64,000 nt of DNA from Dipodascopsis uninucleata var. uninucleata (GCA_030568195.1 JAJLTO010000005.1:1116001-1180000), one strand, 5' to 3'; counted from the stretch's first letter, positions 34,089 to 44,781 are shown. A program made the numbers and translations. The notes: generated from the letters alone by a model not told the origin.

Positions 34089-34535
34089 ACATACTTTTTA
34101 TATTTACGCTAATTACATACCAACGACATGCAAGTTTACGGGTGCGCGGCTGAACTTGATTAAGCCTCAAATCGTCAATCGATCCCACTATGTAACAGCT
34201 GTAGGAGACGAATACTGTTGTAGATTGATGAGACGGCGCGAATTTGGTTAAGAACCTATAGTATATCAAAGTAAATTACATTGTTTAGAACTAGAAATAC
34301 ATCCCACTTGTAAGCGTAATATAGTTGAAAGGAATGAAAAATAGGTAATACAGTACTGCACTTAAAATCAAACAAAAGTAAGACTACAATTTTCAGAGCT
34401 AATATCGACATAAAGAAAGAGAAACCTACATATTACAAACACCTGACATTATAAGAAAAATGATTCTCAGACCCGAACAAAAACTAAACAAATGAACAAT
34501 TAGTAGCGATTAGTGAAACAAGAAACACTCTGTGT
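34089..34535. other. 3' flank of the Stp-type zinc-finger gene
   Basis: 447 bp, AT-rich, directly after the zinc-finger gene stop on the minus strand. Expected to be its 3' UTR and terminator; nothing else recognised. Confidence 0.4.
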
Positions 34536-37220
34536 CTAGGGCTGAAGAAATGGGCATGTTTCTGGCTCTACGTGAGAAGCCACCCATTCATCCGCATTTG
34601 CAAACTGTCGTGAGCAAGCGCGGCATCGGCCACTAGCGCCTATCCTATCTTTCTTCTTAGTACCCGAGGGATATTCAAAATGCATGGACTTCAAATGGTT
34701 CTTATATGTATCACATCGTGAGAAACCACCTGAAGAGTGACACTTTGGATCTCGCATATGAAAGGGACAAGTGAATGGTGAATCACCTTGTATGTGTGAC
34801 TTTTGGTGTCTTAAAAGATCATTAGGTCGTGAGAAGCCTCTACCACAGTCACTGCATACATGTGGACGAGAAAAGAGACTCAGATGAGTAGATCGGTGAG
34901 CATTCAGATTTGAGAACCATCCACTGCACTCGGGACATTGCTGCTTCTTATTTCGCACTCGCTGAGGTCCTCCACCTGGAGTTTGGTTCGACTGTGGTTT
35001 GGCAGCTGTTTGACCAGATATTGAGGAAACACAGTAATCGCTTGATTTGGGTGAGTCTTCACCCTCTGGCACATTTGAACTGGCACTGGTATTGCCAGAG
35101 CTAGCACTACTAACGCTGGAAGTGTGTCCATCACTAGTATTGCCATCCTCTGTAATTCCACCAGTAGCATTCGCCTCAAATTCATCTTCTTCATCTTCTT
35201 CTTCTTCTTCAGCATTTTCTTTAATAGAGCTATCATGGTTGTAAATACTCTTAGGTAAAGGATTGCCATTGGCTAATGGTGTGTTAGACGAACCAGAAGA
35301 CGGCATGGAAGAGTGAGATAGTATCATCGCTAGACTAGAAGGAAGCATAGATGAATTCAATCTAGGAGACGATGACAAGCGACTGACACCGTCAACCCCG
35401 CTAGCGCCATTACAGCTAGCAGTACTAGAAGTTGACGACGAAGCAAATGGCTCTGAAGGATTGGTAAGACGAGCAATAGACATTGGGTCATCTGGACCAA
35501 CGGGTATTTCATTGAATGTAGGCAAATAATCTGTTATATCATTATCCGGAGGTGAACAGCTGCTTTGACTTCGTAGCGTCGAGCCACCAACAGGAAGATA
35601 AAAGACATCATTCATATCAAGGTCATACATATCAGCAGGCTCAAGAGGCGGTGACGGTGGGGTATGGGACCTAAACATTCTCATCATTTCATTTCGAGGA
35701 AAATGGGGTGATCCAGTAGCAGTAATCATAGCCGGTACTGGACTTGGAACATTGTTCAAGACAGGCTTGCTAACAGATTGCTGACCACCACTAACAGTTA
35801 CGGATGCCTGCATTAGTCGATTAAAAGTATCCAGAGCATCTAGAGAATCTAGAACACCAGTGTAACCATATTGCAAAAGAGTGCGCTGAGCATAAGGTGT
35901 AGTAAATACAGGCTGGTCTCCAGCTTGCTGGCTACTACTCTGAATAGAAAGGCTACTCGATTCTGGAGACGACTGATCGACAAGATCAGGAGTCGGGTCA
36001 ATCAGCTCTCCAGCACATGAACTAGGCGATAGATCCTTTTTCAGATACAGAGCATCGTCACTGGCTTCTTTTGCGGACGGCAAAAATAGGGATGCCTTAG
36101 ACGACTTGGATATCTGGGCATTTAACTCCGTAGCTACGCTACCACTCTGCATTAATATGCTTACATCTTGATTGCCAAGATATTCAAGCTGTAGTAAGGC
36201 CAAGTCGAACTCAGCATCATATCCATTAGAACTGTCAGCGTCAGAATCATTTTCGCTCTTATCGTTTATGGCACATTGAGTAGCATCGCTAGACGGTAGA
36301 GAGCGACTCGTAAACTGCAAATTTTGCCGTTCCAGCAAAGGCCTAATAAATTTTTCGAGAGCATCACTATCTCCAGAATTATGAAAAGTCTGCATCTGGT
36401 CAGCAGCGGAAGCGCCAACCGCCATAGGCCCCACCGTAGGCGTGCCGCCAAATTTTGGCTTCAATTTGAAGCCAAGCTGAACGCATTTCATCAATTTTAT
36501 AGCGCATTTCTTAAGATCACTATAGCTAAAAGCACAGTTTTGCTTGATGTGTTCCTTACTATCTTCGAAACACCGTTTAGATACAGAAGGCCTCTTGATA
36601 AAATGAGAAGAATGCTTTTTGGTGGGAATCTGGCCCTGTGAAGGCTCTTGCGAAGACTCATCTTGTTTCTCATTCAAGCGAACTTGCTTTTCGCGAACTT
36701 CCTTGACAGAGCTGGCATCACTACCATTCGATGCAATAGTAGTTAAGTCTACATTATCATCATTCTCACTATCAAGATTATTGTTCGCCTCTTGAGAGCC
36801 TTGAAGGCCTATCCCAGAATCCTGCGCCTCCACGTCGTGACTTCCACCGCGACCAGAGTTAGAAGTAGCGCCGGCGGATGCAGACGAGTTACATAACCGC
36901 GACTCGACCAAAGTGAGGCCGCTATCAATACTCTCAGTCATACTTTGCGAGTCAGTTTCAAGACCAGGTAGTCGCGAAAGTCCTTCAGTAATTTTTCTGA
37001 AAGCAGGTTCAGCCGTGCCATCTTGTTTAAATGAATCAGACATAGTGCCGTTCCCCTTCTCTCCGTCTTCATATGGAGTACCACTGCCAGCCGTGCCTTC
37101 CATTCTCGCACGCTTCATAGCAAACAATAGCTTTCGTAAGCAGAGCATCTGTCGGCAATCAGAAAACTCGCCCGAGCAGCTGCTTTCTTGGGCGCTGCCG
37201 CCCCTGCTCCCGTCTTTCAT
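34536..37220 (-). CDS. C2H2 zinc-finger transcription factor of the Stp1/Stp2 type
   Basis: An intronless 894-residue frame from ATG 37220. Residues 1-755 are low-complexity, rich in Ser, Asp and Pro, with an acidic run near 660-675. The C-terminal 135 residues hold the DNA-binding part: CPECSGWFSNLNAHRSTH, CSDCGRGFSRPNDLLRHQKSH, then CHSSGGFSRCDTYKNHLKSM and GRCRACSRQFANADEW. The CH(N/S)SGGFSRxDTYKxHLK block with a following CxxC module is what marks the Stp1/Stp2 group, the amino-acid-sensor-controlled activators of permease genes. The N terminus has a basic hydrophobic stretch, MLCLRKLLFAMKRARM (about 25-40), at the place where yeast Stp1 has its retention and degradation region. Fingers are clear; orthology to Stp1 is likely but not proven. 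Confidence 0.72.
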   Translation of the reverse strand: MKDGSRGGSAQESSCSGEFSDCRQMLCLRKLLFAMKRARMEGTAGSGTPYEDGEKGNGTMSDSFKQDGTAEPAFRKITEGLSRLPGLETDSQSMTESIDSGLTLVESRLCNSSASAGATSNSGRGGSHDVEAQDSGIGLQGSQEANNNLDSENDDNVDLTTIASNGSDASSVKEVREKQVRLNEKQDESSQEPSQGQIPTKKHSSHFIKRPSVSKRCFEDSKEHIKQNCAFSYSDLKKCAIKLMKCVQLGFKLKPKFGGTPTVGPMAVGASAADQMQTFHNSGDSDALEKFIRPLLERQNLQFTSRSLPSSDATQCAINDKSENDSDADSSNGYDAEFDLALLQLEYLGNQDVSILMQSGSVATELNAQISKSSKASLFLPSAKEASDDALYLKKDLSPSSCAGELIDPTPDLVDQSSPESSSLSIQSSSQQAGDQPVFTTPYAQRTLLQYGYTGVLDSLDALDTFNRLMQASVTVSGGQQSVSKPVLNNVPSPVPAMITATGSPHFPRNEMMRMFRSHTPPSPPLEPADMYDLDMNDVFYLPVGGSTLRSQSSCSPPDNDITDYLPTFNEIPVGPDDPMSIARLTNPSEPFASSSTSSTASCNGASGVDGVSRLSSSPRLNSSMLPSSLAMILSHSSMPSSGSSNTPLANGNPLPKSIYNHDSSIKENAEEEEEDEEDEFEANATGGITEDGNTSDGHTSSVSSASSGNTSASSNVPEGEDSPKSSDYCVSSISGQTAAKPQSNQTPGGGPQRVRNKKQQCPECSGWFSNLNAHRSTHLSLFSRPHVCSDCGRGFSRPNDLLRHQKSHIQGDSPFTCPFHMRDPKCHSSGGFSRCDTYKNHLKSMHFEYPSGTKKKDRIGASGRCRACSRQFANADEWVASHVEPETCPFLQP

Positions 37221-37547
37221 CTTCTAGTGTGCAATACTAGCAGAAGCAGATGTTACTTGAGCAGAGTGATATGCAAAGCTTCGCCTGAAAATATGCTACT
37301 AAAGCTGTAAGTGTCGCGCTTGGTTGATAAACCGCGCTCAGCGAGAAATCCGAGTTTGTGATATTTTTTCGCCTGCTGGCGGTCGCCTATTTTCTCGGTC
37401 GTTCAGCCTTGCACTACTAGCCACGGCCCAATCTGCGCTGCGCTCACTATATTTGGCTTTTCTCAGATACAAATATCCAAAGATATCTAAGCCAGACGGT
37501 TGCGAGCTTTTAGTCGGTACAAATTAGCTGCACTCAGGCGCTTTGAG
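37221..37547 (-). promoter_or_regulatory. Putative AUG-free leader of the Stp-type gene
   Basis: No minus-strand ATG in the 327 nt upstream of the start codon. Consistent with a 5' leader; the transcription start is unknown. Confidence 0.35.
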
Positions 37548-38036
37548 CATTCGCTTTCAGAGAGTGAGTAACTGCGTGTGCGTATGCTGGACTGATTTTC
37601 AGTGATACCCTTTATTTTTGTCTCCTACGACCTACAAGTGCCCGAGATGCAGAAGGATTCCATTCAATAGAAGCAATAGAGAGTCAGACGCCTGACAAAA
37701 GAAATTTACGCCAGATACGCACAGCCAGCAGAACACGAGAGACGCAAGAAAAGAGAGAGAAAATGGTGATTAGGCCTGCCATTGACAGAAGCCAGTGCTG
37801 CCGTTCTGTTTTAGCTACTGGCAGGCCGAGTAGCCTGCGTACGCATGTGCGGCGTATCAGATAGGGTTCGGGCCCGCTTACGATTTATTTGTGGCGCGGA
37901 GGACATTTCACGGTATAATCTAACCCAGTTAGGGACACTCTACGTCAGATAAGATTTCACTAGCAATGCGTGACGCGTAATCGACTAAGTTAATTTAGAA
38001 ATAGAGTCAGAAATGCCACGGCTGTGACCCTAACCA

Positions 38037-38045
38037 TTCGGAGAA
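38037..38045 (+). promoter_or_regulatory. Telobox-like motif ACCCTAACC
   Basis: Nine bases of permuted telomere repeat, about 820 bp upstream of the Stp-type gene. Third such motif in the intergenic DNA of the window, with 16044 and 34044. Weak on its own. Confidence 0.25.
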
Positions 38046-39024
38046 TATTTTGTGTCGGAGAGTTAGCCCTTCTTTGCGGTTCTCCCCTTGAGTAACTCTC
38101 GCACATTTTCAACTGTTAGAAAAGCAACAGCTAGGGCAGAGGGCTGTTCGCGCACGCTACTGAGGCACGCGTCAGCTTGGCTCCTGCTCCCCCCAAACCG
38201 CCAGCCGGAGACCACCTGCTAAAAGTGGTACTGTGTTTCTAATCTGGAGCCTCCTTACGCCTGGAGAAATCTTGGTAAGTGGCCTCGCGGACCTGACTAA
38301 GCGCTGTCTACATGCAGTTCCGCGCCAGCAAGACTCAGAGGCTGCGCAGGTAATGCGAGCCGGTGCGCTCTCCTAAGGTCGCGTGCGGTTAGCGGCCGCC
38401 AGTAATGGTGGCCAGGCGTCGTACCCTCTACATCCCCTTTTTCAGTGCCAAAGCCTGGGCACCGTAGCGCATCCCACACGACAGCCGTGTGCGGTAGTCG
38501 TAAACATAGGGCATTTATCATACACACGTATCCCAGGAACCGCCTATGGGCCAGCGTTGTGTCGTCTCGACTTCAAGCGTATGTGCGCTATTCGCCTATA
38601 TGAGGACCACACGTGCGCTCCGTGCAGACGTCATGCGGTTCGCATATAGTGCACGTATGATGCTACGCAGCGCGCTATACTGTGCACGCTATGAGGGCGT
38701 TTTAGAACCGTATACACGTAATCGTTTTGTACGCATTCGTGCGCACACATCTGTATTCGTATAATATTTAGTGCAATGCACAGCAGCGTATTTTAGGGTA
38801 GCAATCTGCAGCGTCACCGGCGGCGCGCATGGTGCCCAATACAAGTGAATATATTAGTATTCACGCATTACATGCCAGTACACTCGTATGGCAAGACTGT
38901 GCGACAGACACTACGTATATGTGACGGACGATCGTGCCGTTGAGCGGTAAGGACGATTTCAAAGCGGTGTGGTAGCATATGCTCGGCGGTAGGAGATGCC
39001 ACTGTCGCAGAGACAGCACATGCG

Positions 39025-39058
39025 CACATTTGCGCCATACTCGCATTTGCGCCATACT
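39025..39058 (+). repeat. 17-bp tandem repeat, two copies
   Basis: CATTTGCGCCATACT recurs with a spacing of 17 bp; only the two linker bases differ. Sits in GC-rich island 2. Confidence 0.85.
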
Positions 39059-39237
39059 ACACTCTACAGATGCTGGTACTAAGTCAGGCTTGTACGTGAC
39101 TACGTCCGCCCCGACTTCTGCGGCTCTGCCTCTGCAGGCTGGGTCGTTCACACTGCGCAGGTGACTGTCGCCCCTGGTCTAGTCGGCCAGGGGCCTGGAC
39201 CTGCCCATCCCGTGACTTGAGTTAAGTTACGCCAATT

Positions 39238-39259
39238 CCAGCTAATATCCAGCTAATAT
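39238..39259 (+). repeat. 11-bp tandem repeat, two copies
   Basis: CCAGCTAATAT is directly duplicated, followed by CC. Just downstream of the myosin gene on its transcribed strand. Confidence 0.85.
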
Positions 39260-39468
39260 CCTAGTGATAGGATGTTCCAAAAGAATGATCGACGCAACGC
39301 GCACTTCTAACGCAACTCCCTTTAATTTATGCGTAATTTCACTAGCAGAAGACCAATCACTATATCGCAAAACAAAGACGCTATATTGCTTCTATACTAA
39401 AACAATAAACTGCTCTATGCTTCATACAAAAATCTCCGAATAGAACAACCTAGAAAAAAACTTCCCCC

Positions 39469-42400
39469 TCAGTGGTCGCCTAACCCCATGGACACTGCGT
39501 TCTCCAGCGCCACTGCGACCGCGCGCATGTTACGTTCGGCCTCGGCAACGAAGGACTTCAGCTGACGCAGGTCGTCTCGCCGGACAGTCTCGCGACGCTG
39601 CGTCTCAATCTTCGAGAGGAGCTGGTGGCGCTCTCCCTCGCTCTCTTCCACTTTTTTACGTAGCGTCACGCGCTCATTCTCCGCAGAGTCGAGCTGCGCT
39701 GACACGTCTGCAATCTTCGCTTCCAGCGTCTTAACCTCATCCTCAATCAATGCTCTCGACGCCTTGTGGCGCTCTACATCCGCTGACAGTACTCCAAGAT
39801 CCGCTTCCTTCTTCTTGGCCATATCCTCAAACCGCTTGCCGATCTGCGTCAGTCTCACTATCTCCTCGCGTAATTCCTGGTTCGTCTTTACCGCAGTCTC
39901 AAGCTGGCGACTAGTATTATCGTAGCGTAGCCGTGCCTGCTGCAGGCGATCCTCAACCTCGATATCTGATTCTTTGAGCCGTCGCTCTAGCTCCGCTACG
40001 TGCTTCTCTCGCTCAGACACAATGTTCTTCATAAGACTAACTTCGTCCGACAGGCGATCAATCTGGCTCTGCAGGCCCTTTTCTTGGCCCAATTGATTAG
40101 CCAGTTGGTTATTAAGTTCACGGATCCTGTTCTCAGCCATGCCCTTCTCACCCTCCAGTCGGCCTATGATCTGAGCGCCCTTCTCGAGCTCGTTACGCCA
40201 CTGATTGATTTCTTGGTCTGCCTTGCGCTTCGTTTCCAGCAGCTCTTCACACTGTGCTTCAAGTCGATCAAGATCGTCTAGCGCTTCCGCTAGCTGCTCC
40301 TCCAGATCGCCTTCACGTTCCTGAGCGCGTCTAAGGATTTCTTCTTTATCCAAAGCAAGTGCGCGCTCGCTAGCAAGGATATCCTGGAGCTTTTTAAGTT
40401 CGACTTCAATTCTGCGAGTTCTGTCTGTAGCTGACGCCTGCTTCTTCTTCGATTCTTCAAGCTCGCCTTTCATGCGCTGATATTCTCCGTCACGTACTAA
40501 GCTCTGCAGCGTCTCTCTCTCTGCTAATAAGAGCGGCTGCATCTTAACATACAGCTTCCACCATGGATTGCTAGATTTCACGTTCGCGTAAGCCCTGAGG
40601 TTCTTGACAAGAACATCGACAGCTTCTGCACGATAAAGCTTCTTGTTTACGACCTTACGTTCCATATATCCTCTGCAGCGTGATTGGATCATTGTCACAA
40701 GTTTTCTAACCAGCTTTTCACGACGATCTTCAAGCTCTGCCAATACACCAGCTCTAAAGAAGATCTTTGTCATACCAACTCTGTAGAGCGATCTATCAAG
40801 TGCAAGTGCATCAAGGATTGCAGCACATCCCTTTTGTCCTGCAGCAAAAGCTGTCTGTTTGTTCTTTTTATTCACCAGAATCTCATAGCGTTGTCTGAAC
40901 TCTGAATAAGATAGCCTGTTCGGGAATCCAGTGCGCGCAATTCTGATACCTTCAAGGACTCCATTGCATCTCAATTGATCCAACACTAGAACATTGTCCA
41001 TCTTCTTTGGTCTCTTCTGGTGATTAGGTAAGATACATCTAACAAAATGTGGATGGGTGGAGTTAAGCTGATACATCAGACTTGTCAACTGTTCTCTATG
41101 GCGCTGAGCAACAGTTCTAAACAAGCCCTTTCGAACTCGAGACCCTGCAGAATTGCTTACACCGAAAAGATTGGTATCTGCGCCACTGATAGTTTTTTCC
41201 AAGATGTCATCTTCAGAGAAGAGAAGAGCGATGTATGGATCAGCCGATTCCGCGAGTAGCTTGGTGATATTTTCGTTAAGAGGATCTTTGTTTTTTTCCA
41301 ACCATCCTCCAGTAGAGTACTCGACCTCCGCAGCATAATGGGTGAGCCTGAAACCTTGATCGAGAAGCGATGGCTTATATTTATCGGTCTTCTTGTTCCA
41401 AAGCGAATGCAGCTTTTCTGTGAAAGACTTGTCTGTAGCGTGAGGCATAACACAATCCTCATCAAGACAAGAAAAGATACCAATTGGGTTGGACTTCTCA
41501 ATAAGGTCGATAGTGGGTTGTAAGTCGTGACCAAAGTCGATAAATTGCCAGTCGATATTCTCCTTTGCATATTCTTCCTGCTCAAGCACGAACATATGAT
41601 GATTGAAAAACTGTTGAAGCTTTTCATTAGTATAATTGATACAGAGTTGTTCAAAACTGTTGTGCTCAAAAATCTCAAATCCTGCTATATCCAAAACACC
41701 GATGAACATGCTACTATCAATATCTGATTGAAGAACCTCGTTGATGCGGTTGACAAGGAACGCAAATCCCCGTTCGTACAAAGCCTTGGCAAGGGCTTGA
41801 AGAGAGTATTGAACCTGAGCTGCGGTTCTTGATTGATCAATCCAGTCACGGCCTGCTTTAACTCTTGGTCTGAGTAACGCTTTTATGAAAGCACTTTCAG
41901 GAATACCAAGTAATTGGCATACTTTTTCTGCTTGTTTGCTGTCAACAAGACGTGCTTGACCAGTCGATCTCTCCTCAGCGATCTCTAAGTTTCCAATATG
42001 GAGGATAGTTGCTATGGCTTTCAAAATTGAAACCTGCTCTTTTTCCGAAAAACTCATGATTCTAAAGGCAGATAGTAGGTTGTTGAATTCCTCCTTGTCC
42101 GAGACTCCAGGGATTGACTTGTTAGAATAGCGGATATATTCATAATCATTCAGGGTACCATCCAAGAGGAATTGCTGGCGCATGTTAGCAGAGGCACCGG
42201 CAAGGAGTTGATAAAAAATGTGATAATTTCTCTCACTAGAACTCTGAGTGACAACACGAGACTTTTCTAACAGATACCAGTCGATATGAGCTCCAGATAT
42301 TTGACCAGACTCATTGAATCCAATCTTAATAAACTTTCCAAATCTCGAAGAATTATTATTTCGAACAGTTTGAGAATTTCCAAAAGCCTCAAGAATTGGA

Positions 42401-43245
42401 TTGGCTTGAATGATCTTTTTCTCAAAGGCGACAGAGCTGTCTGTTGTAGATGCGGTAACCGCTGCAAGATACTGAATCACCTTTTTTGTGTTCTCGGTTT
42501 TTCCAGCGCCAGACTCGCCAGTAACCAAAATAGATTGATTTTCATGCATTTCAAGCATTCGTCTGTATGCCAAATCAGTAACCGCATATATGTGTGATGG
42601 CGCCTCATCGCGCGACTTGTTGCGATAGAATGCGACAGCATCTTTTCCGTAGATATCTAAGTTACAATAAGGGTTGACAGCAACAAGAAAGAGACCAGAG
42701 TACGTATAGATGAGATCAGCCATGTACCTTGTATATAGGTTATTAATGACGGATGGCTCATTCAAATGAGTGAGTTCTGCCATATCATTGGCCTTGTCGA
42801 ACTTAGGTGGATTGACTTTTTTCGCATCTTCGGCGGGTACAAGACGAACGGAATCGTCAACGCAATTGACCTGTAGCATTCCATCCTCTTCTTTTGATAT
42901 GAAACCTTTGATAAATGCTACTTCTGGATCGGGAATCCAAACCCATCTTTTCTGGGAGAATTCACCGCCGCCTTCACGCACCAGCTCATCCTCCGGCGTA
43001 GCAATAGCTATGGGATCAAAAGGCTGTTCAGAATCGGGTTGTTCACGTTGGTGATAATTAAGTTCTTCATTCTTCAGTGCACCTTTAGGAGTGAATGTCT
43101 GACTCCTCTTAGGCGATAGAGACAGCGAGTAGCGGTTAGGATTGCCAATTATAGAGCCACCGTTATACAAATTGCCTTGTAAAATATTCTGAGAGATTGG
43201 AGTCAGCTTGTTGGGCGAAGCCGCTCTTGTATGTGAAGGTGTCAT
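39469..43245 (-). CDS. MYO1: Class II myosin heavy chain with short tail
   Basis: An intronless 1,258-residue frame from ATG 43245. The motor carries the P-loop GESGAGKTENTKK, switch I NNNSSRFGKFIKI, switch II LDIAGFEIF and the converter region, with an N-terminal SH3-like part (KRWVWIPDPEVAFIKGFI). One IQ-like motif, MIQSRCRGYMERKV, is visible at about 835-850. The rest, about 400 residues, is coiled coil with strong heptads, ending LENAVSMGLGDH. Type II myosin drives cytokinetic ring constriction. Known ascomycete class II tails are much longer (budding-yeast Myo1 about 1,930 residues, fission-yeast Myo2 1,526). The tail stop is clean and the DNA downstream has no coiled-coil coding. The 3' third is distinctly GC-richer than the motor. 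Confidence 0.93.
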   Translation of the reverse strand: MTPSHTRAASPNKLTPISQNILQGNLYNGGSIIGNPNRYSLSLSPKRSQTFTPKGALKNEELNYHQREQPDSEQPFDPIAIATPEDELVREGGGEFSQKRWVWIPDPEVAFIKGFISKEEDGMLQVNCVDDSVRLVPAEDAKKVNPPKFDKANDMAELTHLNEPSVINNLYTRYMADLIYTYSGLFLVAVNPYCNLDIYGKDAVAFYRNKSRDEAPSHIYAVTDLAYRRMLEMHENQSILVTGESGAGKTENTKKVIQYLAAVTASTTDSSVAFEKKIIQANPILEAFGNSQTVRNNNSSRFGKFIKIGFNESGQISGAHIDWYLLEKSRVVTQSSSERNYHIFYQLLAGASANMRQQFLLDGTLNDYEYIRYSNKSIPGVSDKEEFNNLLSAFRIMSFSEKEQVSILKAIATILHIGNLEIAEERSTGQARLVDSKQAEKVCQLLGIPESAFIKALLRPRVKAGRDWIDQSRTAAQVQYSLQALAKALYERGFAFLVNRINEVLQSDIDSSMFIGVLDIAGFEIFEHNSFEQLCINYTNEKLQQFFNHHMFVLEQEEYAKENIDWQFIDFGHDLQPTIDLIEKSNPIGIFSCLDEDCVMPHATDKSFTEKLHSLWNKKTDKYKPSLLDQGFRLTHYAAEVEYSTGGWLEKNKDPLNENITKLLAESADPYIALLFSEDDILEKTISGADTNLFGVSNSAGSRVRKGLFRTVAQRHREQLTSLMYQLNSTHPHFVRCILPNHQKRPKKMDNVLVLDQLRCNGVLEGIRIARTGFPNRLSYSEFRQRYEILVNKKNKQTAFAAGQKGCAAILDALALDRSLYRVGMTKIFFRAGVLAELEDRREKLVRKLVTMIQSRCRGYMERKVVNKKLYRAEAVDVLVKNLRAYANVKSSNPWWKLYVKMQPLLLAERETLQSLVRDGEYQRMKGELEESKKKQASATDRTRRIEVELKKLQDILASERALALDKEEILRRAQEREGDLEEQLAEALDDLDRLEAQCEELLETKRKADQEINQWRNELEKGAQIIGRLEGEKGMAENRIRELNNQLANQLGQEKGLQSQIDRLSDEVSLMKNIVSEREKHVAELERRLKESDIEVEDRLQQARLRYDNTSRQLETAVKTNQELREEIVRLTQIGKRFEDMAKKKEADLGVLSADVERHKASRALIEDEVKTLEAKIADVSAQLDSAENERVTLRKKVEESEGERHQLLSKIETQRRETVRRDDLRQLKSFVAEAERNMRAVAVALENAVSMGLGDH

Positions 43246-44781
43246 CTTTATCTTTAGAGAATCGACGAACAAACCGCAATATAACGAAAGAAAGACACAA
43301 CGGCCGATATTAGGTTGTATAAAGGAACTGGTATCCGGTCTGATATCAATTACTTTGTTCTCTATATTTCACTGTAACCAAATTGATAGGTCATTCATAA
43401 ATAGAAGAGTTTACGATACAACGCGGTGATATTGGTGCTGCTGAAAACCTGCCAATTCTTCGCTATCTTTTTATCTGCCTGCTTTCACGACTCAGATAGG
43501 GGAGATATTCCAAAAATAAATATATATATAACTGATATTTCAAATGTTACGTTGTGCCTTTGTATGTGCCGATGTCCGAATATGGATAACGGATCATTAA
43601 CAGCAGAAGCAAGCAATTCCAAGTACCAAGAAGATTCAATTGCAGAAGGAAGTAGCACCGAGGTATACTCGAACCAAAAAGGACGTGTTCTATAATCCCA
43701 AAAAAAGATAATAATAAATACCAGGAGTGGTCCCAAGGTATTATATTAAAAAGAGCGTGGAGTAGAAAGGAAATGTTCAAGACAAGAGACGAAGAATATA
43801 GAGGTGAATAACAGAGACATTCGAAGCCAGCTCTGTTGTGATATACTTTCGAACTTGTCCAATCCGATTTGTTCGCTGTCGCTACAATTTCTACAAGTCT
43901 TGACGAATAAGCCCCAGTTTCATTAATCTTGTTTGTGGCACGCTTCTTTTGGTGCTTCAAGTAAAGGTAAATAAATAAACATAAATAAACGTATATTTTA
44001 GATAATATTGTATAAACAAATGGTTTCCACGGCAACTATAGTACAGACGGCTCAACAAGACAGGCAATGAACGATATATAATATATATTAAATAATCAAG
44101 AAACCACAAAATATCTGACCGATAACATAAAGCAAAAGCATCGGTAGACAACGTTATACGAAACGAAGAGCTTGAAATATTTACAACTCGAGTTCGTCAA
44201 GAAATTAACTGGTGCGATAATGTAGTGTAATATGTAGAGTAGGCTCATAAACACGTCGAAACGGAAACTACAGCAAGTATATAGAATAAGTTGGATACTA
44301 CTTCTCTACGTCACTGAACTAAAAATCGAAATATTAATGCACATATACACACTGCTGTTAATATTAAATGCCTCTTAGTAAGTTGAATCCAAATGCAAAA
44401 AAAAGACAATTAGGAGTAAGAAAGAATTATAGGAAAAATGAGACAAGAAAAATAACATAGAATTTTAACCTAAGCAGATAGAAAAAGACTCATTATCATT
44501 TCTTCTATAGTTTCAGGTTTCTTTGCCTTTTAATAAAAAAAATTTGTTCATAAAACAAATCCGATGACTCGTATTAATGCAAGATAACAGACAAGATAGA
44601 TTCACAAAACAACGAACATTTTAAAATGACACGGTTAGTTACATCTAACAAAAAATTAGAAATTCACAATAAACGCCTGGATACATAGTTTAACATCTTA
44701 AAATTAGTATACCTGCTTCAATAAAACACCATGAGGAGATGGTACATTGAATTACATTAATTCCTATTATAGACTATAAAA
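43246..44781. other. Myosin upstream region and ANP1 3' flank
   Basis: 1.5 kb between two minus-strand genes. No minus-strand ATG for 146 nt above the myosin start, so a short leader is plausible. The rest is AT-rich, with A-runs next to the ANP1 stop. A TTG-initiated 162-residue frame at 43547-44035 (minus) looks like chance. No RNA gene seen. Confidence 0.4.

Larger units (their letters stand above)
37548..39468. other. GC-rich non-coding island 2
   Basis: Single lines at 38161-38220 and 38341-38400 count 68 and 70 percent GC with many CpG. Short frames on both strands resemble nothing known. The GC excess continues into the 3' part of the myosin gene (about 60 percent at 39541-39720, near 50 at 39841). 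The region contains two small tandem repeats and a telobox-like motif listed separately. Confidence 0.55.

Noticed and set aside
33470-34535. Telomerase RNA gene on the minus strand, from the template-like TAACCCTAA at 34052-34044
   Set aside because: I found no convincing Sm site, 3' splice-type processing signal or pseudoknot, and the region is better explained as NOT1 leader and promoter.
43547-44035. 162-residue minus-strand frame between myosin and ANP1
   Set aside because: Starts at TTG, is hydrophobic only because the DNA is AT-rich, shows no family motif, and lies where the myosin promoter should be.
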